Under the pieces are notes generated by a model. That model saw only the letters and a program-made list of their open reading frames with translations, was not told where the DNA came from and did not search any database. Positions 61,601 through 64,000 of a stretch of 64,000 nt of DNA are shown in pieces. Within the stretch, counting starts at the first letter, position 1. Each line of letters begins with the position of its first letter. The stretch is taken from assembly GCF_032854445.1 (NCBI RefSeq), contig NC_088298.1:24577295-24641294 (forward strand). The letters are read 5' to 3'. The translations under genes were made by a program, and so were the position numbers. Origin of the DNA: Liolophura sinensis (lineage: Eukaryota; Mollusca; Polyplacophora; Chitonida; Chitonidae).

Positions 61601-62791
61601 TATGACAGTTTCTCAGTCATATCAAGGTGATGACATAAACCACTGACATTTGGCACATTGCTGACAAACTTTCCCAGATGCGAGGCTTCATTGCCAAGAC
61701 AAAGCTCTAAACAATCAAGACTCAAAATAATAAAGTGGCGTTCACACAGTATGAGATTTTTTTTCCCGCATCATTTTCATCAAATGCAGCAAATGAAATG
61801 AAAATGGAACCAAGTACTTCCTAGAATTTGTTTCCTTCGACTGAATTCATACCATAGTTCATACATGTTTAACTTCTTTAAGTCTCTACAAACTGATCAT
61901 GATGATCATGAAAACTGACCACTTGTATGGGCTTGCGTGAGATCTGTGTCGTTGTCATCTGAGATATCGCTGGAAATCTCTTCCTCATCAGAAGCCTGTA
62001 ACAACAAAATCCCATGGTTAATTTTAACATGGGAATTTGGCAATTTTCACTGGATGACAGAAAAATGTTAAAGGTTAATATGCAAAATAGTATATATATG
62101 CTGTCATTTCTTAGCTAAAATCATAAAGGTCTGAATATAAATCAGAATGAATGACCTAAAGGAGAAAAAGATGTATTATATACATACATAATAAATTAGG
62201 CTATACAAGTTCACTAAAAAACGAAATGACCTAAAACACAGAATATTTGGAATTTGAGAAAGCGAATATTATATTCATATTGGCCTTACAATTTATTATA
62301 ATTTTTTTCTTTCAAAAATACAATAGGAGAATTAAAAAATAGCAGTTTAAATGGCTGTAATTTTTACATGTACTTTTAACATGAACAGAATGAGCTACTG
62401 ACAAAGGTGAAATTTGGTGTCTTTTGCTTTGAAAAGGAAATCATATCAAAAATAAACGGATAAATGCCAAGAGTAAACCATCGGCCTTTGGCATGTAACT
62501 GATGAGCTTTCCCTCACAGCTTCTCCCCTGCGGAGCTCAATTTGTATGCCTGACAGGTAAGAGAAAACTACTGGAAATATCCAACAAACTTCAAGTCAGA
62601 TCTTGTTTAATGTGAAAAAAATAAAAGAAAATGTAAAAAAATCCCAAAATACAAAAATTGCTTCAAATACATGAATTAACCTCTGAAGATGAGTCACTGG
62701 TTCCTAACGTTTCTTCTGCATCAAAGTAGAGATCTGCGACGGAGCAGCTTTCAGCAGATAATGACGGCTTCAGAGGGTGCAATGGGGGATC
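46531..62791 (-). CDS. OSBPL3/6/7: Oxysterol-binding protein-related protein, ORP3/6/7 subfamily (partial, 12 exons)
   Basis: The span covers twelve coding exons, listed separately, that join in frame into 451 codons and a TGA stop. The family moves or senses sterols and phosphatidylinositol 4-phosphate at ER-plasma membrane contacts; that role is family knowledge. Seen in the sequence: an acidic serine-rich linker with an FFAT-like YFDAEE, then the whole ORD domain, with [87 protein letters not shown], a basic coiled stretch, and the YWELRK.PGF end typical of ORP3/6/7 rather than OSBP, ORP1/2, ORP5/8 or ORP9-11. Every junction keeps phase and uses GT-AG. Family members are about 850-950 residues, so the PH-domain half lies beyond the right edge. 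The reading frame shows no lesion. Confidence 0.96.
46686..46950. mobile_element. SINE fragments in opposite orientations (ORP intron 11)
   Basis: A minus-oriented tail piece (46689-46720, TTTATTTGTTCATTTGATTG) meets a plus-oriented SINE, 46727-46886 (CTGAGGATGGTTGTGGGTTT through GAGTATGGCGTAAAATCAAA and a TAAA tail). A minus remnant follows (46887-46950, CATGCTCAAGAATGTATGAG). This is nested or serial insertion with no tRNA-like head visible. Confidence 0.8.
46946..47022. repeat. Short tandem repeat, GAAATCAAAGATCCTGGGG
   Basis: Four units of about 19-20 bp directly after a SINE remnant. Confidence 0.85.
48608..48730 (-). CDS. OSBPL3/6/7: ORP gene exon K: basic helix after the RPD block
   Basis: 123 bp in phase 2/2. 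The acceptor is TTTCTTGTAG and the donor is TTCAG|GTTAGT. It encodes [20 protein letters not shown], then [13 protein letters not shown] and PRWF. This charged helix closes the ORD in the family. Confidence 0.97.
48938..49072 (-). mobile_element. SINE fragment (ORP intron 10)
   Basis: Minus orientation. It has a TTTATTTATTTATTTCATTTG tail, GTGTTTTACACCTTCCTCAA, CAACATTATGGTGGGAGCAA and GGGCAGAGCCCAGGGAAAAC. It abuts the 50-bp array, whose first unit follows immediately. Confidence 0.85.
49073..50040. repeat. 50-bp minisatellite (ORP intron 10)
   Basis: About 19 units of 50 bp. The plus-strand unit contains TTTTCAGTAACACTCCCTCA, then TTCCTTGCAGTGTAAAT and a variable ACGACAACTGCAA or TCAACTACTGCAA. 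Units alternate between two subtypes, suggesting higher-order duplication. It lies wholly inside an intron, next to a SINE at 48940. Confidence 0.95.
50154..50280 (-). CDS. OSBPL3/6/7: ORP gene exon [13 protein letters not shown] and [10 protein letters not shown] segment
   Basis: 127 bp in phase 1/2. The acceptor is CTTGTTGCAG and the donor is CAGAG|GTACAG. It encodes [20 protein letters not shown] and [13 protein letters not shown]. The TD.R.RPD block is a conserved basic element of the lipid-headgroup site. Confidence 0.97.
50575..51133 (-). repeat. 27-bp minisatellite made of 5' splice-site copies (ORP intron 9)
   Basis: About 20 degenerate units read on the minus strand as ACAG|GTGAGACATTTAAAA followed by CTKACTGT. 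The unit nearest exon I is the true donor of this intron (CCAG|GTGAGACATTTAAAAC), so the array appears to have grown from the exon-intron junction. Many units keep CAG|GTGAG or CAG|GTGGG; others have decayed to AG|ATGAG. The array occupies about two thirds of the intron. Confidence 0.95.
51134..51278 (-). CDS. OSBPL3/6/7: ORP gene exon I: YWSS...CIWRPG segment
   Basis: 145 bp in phase 0/1. The acceptor is GTAACCAG and the donor is CCAG|GTGAGAC. It encodes [33 protein letters not shown] and CIWRPG. Its donor is the first unit of the 27-bp tandem array that fills the following intron, so about 20 donor-like sequences lie just downstream. Confidence 0.97.
51650..52640. repeat. 39-bp minisatellite (ORP intron 8)
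   Basis: About 20 units of 39 bp (CATTTTCCCACCCTGCCACA then TTTGTCACTGGTTGTAATA), preceded at 51650-51740 by shorter TTTTGTCACTGTAACAC units. Because 39 is a multiple of 3, both strands stay open (358 codons plus, 249 minus). Those frames have no other coding evidence and lie inside an intron. Confidence 0.95.
52737..53008 (+). mobile_element. tRNA-derived SINE, near full length (ORP intron 8)
   Basis: It starts GGGGGCCTCCGTGGCTCAGT. An A-box-like TGGCTCAGTTGG is at 52746-52757 and a B-box-like GAGTTCAAGTCC at 52814-52825, the internal RNA polymerase III promoter spacing of a tRNA. The conserved core (TTTCCTCCCACCATAATGCT) and the end (AGTACGGTATAAAAAAACC) run into an AAATAAAT tail. It is antisense to the host gene. 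Confidence 0.93.
53058..53118. repeat. 18-bp tandem repeat, TTTTCGCGTGGAACTAA
   Basis: Three perfect units and a partial fourth. GCG-rich in an AT-rich intron. Confidence 0.9.
53758..53893 (-). CDS. OSBPL3/6/7: ORP gene exon [12 protein letters not shown] segment
   Basis: 136 bp in phase 2/0. The acceptor is AATTTCCTCAG and the donor is GCCAAG|GTGAGA. It encodes [20 protein letters not shown] and YGEMTIRN. Trp-Asn-Lys-Val-Thr-Thr-Cys is a strand of the ORD barrel conserved throughout ORP3/6/7. Confidence 0.97.
54070..54365 (+). mobile_element. Copy of the 42-bp-core repeat element (ORP intron 7)
   Basis: It is collinear with 31855-32145: TGTATGTTAAATGTG, then CAACATCACTGCATTTTTTT, CTTAAGCCATGGTGCTA, TTTATGCACTGACAT, then one core unit (CAACTATCACACCGTCATTG, CTCTGGTTTTACTCTCTATA) and TCTTTAATTATA. 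This copy has a single core unit, whereas the copy at 30.1 kb has about 20. Confidence 0.8.
55203..55562. repeat. 45-bp minisatellite (ORP intron 7)
   Basis: Eight nearly identical units of 45 bp (TGTCAGATAACAATGCAGCC then ACTGGAGTCATATTCCACTTG and TTTA); one unit has a 2-bp deletion. The near-identity suggests recent expansion. It sits between exons G and H. Confidence 0.96.
56117..56195 (-). CDS. OSBPL3/6/7: ORP gene exon G: FWGKSMEI segment
   Basis: 79 bp in phase 1/2. The acceptor is CTCCTTACAG and the donor is CCCAA|GTACTG. It encodes [26 protein letters not shown] is conserved in ORP3/6/7. The donor lacks a purine-G exon end (AA|GT), yet only this cut restores the frame LPKYNDHYTW with exon H. 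Confidence 0.93.
56445..57122. repeat. 42-bp minisatellite (ORP intron 6)
   Basis: Sixteen units of 42 bp (GATGAGGTTAAAGTACCCGA then CCATGTGTTGTGTGACAAACTT), very uniform. The period is a multiple of 3, so four frames on two strands stay open for over 220 codons. These are repeat artefacts rather than genes. It occupies most of the intron between exons F and G. Confidence 0.97.
57213..57276 (-). CDS. OSBPL3/6/7: ORP gene exon F: VSHHPP phosphoinositide motif
   Basis: 64 bp in phase 0/1. The acceptor is CTTTACAG and the donor is CAAG|GTCAGT. It encodes [17 protein letters not shown]. The paired histidines contact the PI4P headgroup in ORD structures, so the lipid-exchange signature is intact. 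The next intron holds the 42-bp array. Confidence 0.97.
57337..58090 (-). mobile_element. SINE with 182-bp internal tandem triplication (ORP intron 5)
   Basis: On the minus strand the SINE tail and 3' part are at the left (GGTGTTTTACGCCGTACTCA at 57359). The middle segment GACCATCAGAAGGTTGCTG recurs at 57524, 57706 and 57888, a 182-bp period that includes the tRNA-like end (GCTAACCACCTCGGGCAC) and the core. The repeat has therefore grown inside or between SINE copies. Confidence 0.85.
58166..58431 (-). mobile_element. tRNA-derived SINE, near full length (ORP intron 5)
   Basis: Minus orientation. A TTTA-repeat tail complement lies at the left, then GGTGTTTTACGCCGTACTCA, the core with ACGACGGCGGCCAGCATTA, and a tRNA-like head ending GCTAACCAACTGAGCCACGG and AGGCCCCC. 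The head complement gives an A-box-like TGGCTCAGTTGG. This is one of the two most complete copies here. Confidence 0.92.
58525..58700. repeat. Unclassified dispersed repeat, copy 1 (ORP intron 5)
   Basis: It shares with 62998-63170 the ordered blocks CCTCAACCTTTTCGCAAAT, TTTCAGTGCAATTTA, AGCTACATTGG, and CCAGTTTCAGGGCTCCACAA. Both copies have the same orientation. No terminal repeats or tail were recognised. Confidence 0.7.
58756..58893 (-). CDS. OSBPL3/6/7: ORP gene exon E: ORD core
   Basis: 46 codons in phase 0/0. The acceptor is TTTATGGCAG and the donor is GAACAG|GTAAGC. It encodes [31 protein letters not shown] and [12 protein letters not shown]. The last two residues, EQ, begin the EQVSHHPP signature that exon F completes. 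Confidence 0.97.
59480..59975. repeat. Degenerate tandem repeat, about 150-170 bp, three copies (ORP intron 4)
   Basis: The series GAGATACCAC, a TTTTGT.CAACATT stretch, ATTTACGGTATTTAATATGT, and TGTGCTCTAYATGT recurs in the same order. Copies differ at many positions, so this is an old duplication. No coding potential is seen. Confidence 0.7.
60233..60307 (-). CDS. OSBPL3/6/7: ORP gene exon D: ORD helix
   Basis: 25 codons in phase 0/0. The acceptor is TTTTATAG and the donor is AGAATG|GTAACG. It encodes [20 protein letters not shown], nearly identical to vertebrate ORP3/6/7 as I know them. It continues LNVLQ of exon C and leads into LYVAAFA of exon E. Confidence 0.96.
60586..61205 (-). mobile_element. 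SINE expanded into a 68-bp minisatellite (ORP intron 3)
   Basis: A minus-strand SINE tail and 3' part (60586-60670) are followed by about seven 68-bp units, 60670-61141. Each unit is the SINE core segment ATGGAGAAACACACGACCAT, then CCACAGGTTGCTGGCCGACC and TACAGACAGAGGAAACCAGC. A remnant of the tRNA-like head (GGGAGACTCCTGGGTCATGC) closes it. The unit is an internal piece of the SINE copied in tandem. Confidence 0.9.
61295..61470 (-). CDS. OSBPL3/6/7: ORP gene exon C: start of the ORD domain
   Basis: 176 bp in phase 1/0. The acceptor is a T-rich tract ending CCAG and the donor is CTTCAG|GTATTG. It encodes [12 protein letters not shown], then [20 protein letters not shown] and [18 protein letters not shown] and P.TLNEPL are the conserved opening of the ORD, forming the lid and the first strand of the lipid pocket. 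Confidence 0.96.
61920..61995 (-). CDS. OSBPL3/6/7: ORP gene exon B: acidic linker
   Basis: 76 bp in phase 0/1. The acceptor is TTGTTACAG and the donor is AGTG|GTCAGT. It encodes [18 protein letters not shown], matching the acidic stretch between the FFAT region and the ORD in ORP3/6/7. The final G joins TG of the next exon to make Val. Acidic residues around an FFAT core usually strengthen VAP binding. Confidence 0.88.
62681..62791 (-). CDS. OSBPL3/6/7: ORP gene exon A: acidic linker with FFAT-like motif
   Basis: 37 codons in phase 0/0. The acceptor is TTGTTCTTCAG and the donor is GAG|GTTAAT. It encodes a serine-rich linker ending in [23 protein letters not shown] resembles the FFAT core (EFFDAxE) that binds VAP proteins on the ER; vertebrate ORP3 has EFFDA at this place. 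Position 1 is Leu, not Glu, and position 2 is Tyr. This is the first exon I can see; preceding exons are outside the window or too short to recognise. Confidence 0.85.
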
Positions 62792-62997
62792 CTGAAGAAC
62801 AATGTCAATATGTTACCCACAACTCCAAAATGTAAACGTATGAACGATGAAAACAAAAATCAACCATGTTTTAATAGTTGCATTTAGAACTAAGACAACA
62901 TATGACACAGTTACATGCCTAACTTTTTGTTTGTTCTTTTTCAGCAACATTTCTGTGCAGTTTCAACAACATTTCAGGCTATGAGCACGAAGACAAT

Positions 62998-63170
62998 CAT
63001 CAAGTACTCTAATTCCTCAACGTCTTCACAAATTAAACAGCAATTTTCAGTGCAATTTAAGGAAAAGTTTATTTTGGGGACAAGCCTACATTGGTTGGAT
63101 TGACCAATTTCAGGGCTTCACAAAAAATGGGATTTTATCAGTCTGCACACAATAATGAATTCAGAATATG
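62998..63170. repeat. Unclassified dispersed repeat, copy 2
   Basis: Diverged homologue of 58525-58700, with CCTCAACGTCTTCACAAAT, TTTTCAGTGCAATTTA, GCCTACATTGG and CCAATTTCAGGGCTTCACAA. It lies upstream of exon A, probably in the preceding intron. Confidence 0.7.
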
Positions 63171-63327
63171 CTTGAATAAACCAATCATATGATGAACCAG
63201 TTCAAATTCAATGCAAATGATTTCAAACGATTTAGATTGAATGCTGAAGGCTAGGCTAAACATACATGTCAACTAAAGGTATTCAAAGTTGTAGAAAACA
63301 CAAATAGCTGCGTAACATTTCTTATGC

Positions 63328-63935
63328 CCCCATCACACCAAACAAGTTCTCACAACGTTCTTAAAGCTGCTGCCCAACGGGCTCAAACTGCGTGCGAACG
63401 GAGTGGACACTGTAGTAACTTTTTACGATCTTTACATGAACCTCATGGACGGGCTCAGACGGGAAGAGTGCTGCAGTACAGGCTCAAACTGCGTGCGAAC
63501 GGAGTGGACACTGTAGTAACTTTTTACGGTCTTTACATGAACCTCATGGACGGGCTCAGGCGGGAAGAGTGCTGCAGTACTCAAAATTCCCCTTCTGGAA
63601 TTAGACAGAGTGACAACGTCCATAAAACGAAACAGACGTACTACAAACAAAATTGCCGTACTTCGATCCTACTAGGAACATGTTACCTGATGTAGTTGGA
63701 CATCAACTGATCAATTGCAGTACATGTGCACCCCCATGGGGTCCGTTTGTACCTCGTTCATCCTGTCCACAGACGGACCCAACTCGTCTCAGCTCGTTGA
63801 CTTGATGTGCATCCTATTTTAGACATCATTTGGCCTAAGTTACATGTTCTGCGATGACCACAGCCTGTTTTACGAATTTTTTTAGGATGCGCAGGACGTT
63901 TTGAGAACTACTTTGGTGTGACAATAGCATTATAG
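63328..63935. mobile_element. Inverted-repeat (MITE-like) element with internal 101-bp duplication
   Basis: The left end, CATCACACCAAACAAGTTCT followed by CACAACGTTCTT, is matched in inverted form by AGGACGTTTTGAGAACTACT and TTGGTGTGA at the right end. The ends are therefore diverged terminal inverted repeats of about 30 bp around 600 bp. Inside, a 101-bp block starting GCTCAAACTGCGTGCGAACG occurs twice (63381 and 63482) with few changes. TTAT flanks both outer edges as a possible target duplication. There is no transposase. Confidence 0.75.
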
Positions 63936-64000
63936 CCATACTTTTTTACCTTCACTGAAAAAAAGAGTTCAAAATTCTTACATATACTCTAATTCACAAA

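Noticed and set aside
63936-63985. Minus-strand TTTTTTTCAG|TGAAG|GTAAAAA as a 5-bp micro-exon of the ORP gene
   Set aside because: The splice-like signals come from A/T runs, and no phase or protein evidence supports an exon of that size.

Overview
This window looks like nuclear DNA from a marine lophotrochozoan invertebrate, most likely a mollusc (a brachiopod is possible). The reasons are inferential. It is AT-rich, it has one gene split into many small exons with GT-AG introns, and it is dense in tRNA-derived SINEs with TTTA/TAAA tails, short inverted-repeat elements and minisatellites of the kind common in those genomes. There is no sign of bacterial operon structure, and most long open frames are tandem repeats whose period is a multiple of three.

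The only gene I can support is on the minus strand, 62791 down to 46531. It is the C-terminal half of an oxysterol-binding-protein-related protein of the ORP3/6/7 subfamily. Twelve coding exons with matching phases (111, 76, 176, 75, 138, 64, 79, 136, 145, 127, 123 and 106 bp) join into 451 codons plus a stop. They cover an acidic FFAT-like linker and a complete lipid-binding ORD domain with the EQVSHHPP signature. The PH domain and the start codon must lie beyond base 64000.

Nearly every large intron of this gene carries its own minisatellite: 50 bp in intron 10, 27 bp in intron 9, 39 bp in intron 8, 45 bp in intron 7, 42 bp in intron 6, and amplified SINE segments in introns 5 and 3. The 27-bp array is the most striking. 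Its unit is the intron's own 5' splice site, so about 20 donor-like sequences follow the real donor.

Bases 1-46500 hold no recognisable host gene. They contain a 5'-truncated, decayed LINE with a SINE piece inside it (14.6-16.8 kb), many SINE copies of at least three kinds, and several small inverted-repeat elements. They also contain a family of repeats built on a shared 42-bp core (2.3, 29.6, 30.1-31.8, 32.1 and 54.3 kb) and large unrelated minisatellites (14.1, 25.9, 28.4, 37.3 and 43 kb). Between these lie stretches of complex, non-coding sequence that could be regulatory, including a textbook DR5 nuclear-receptor site at 23.5 kb.
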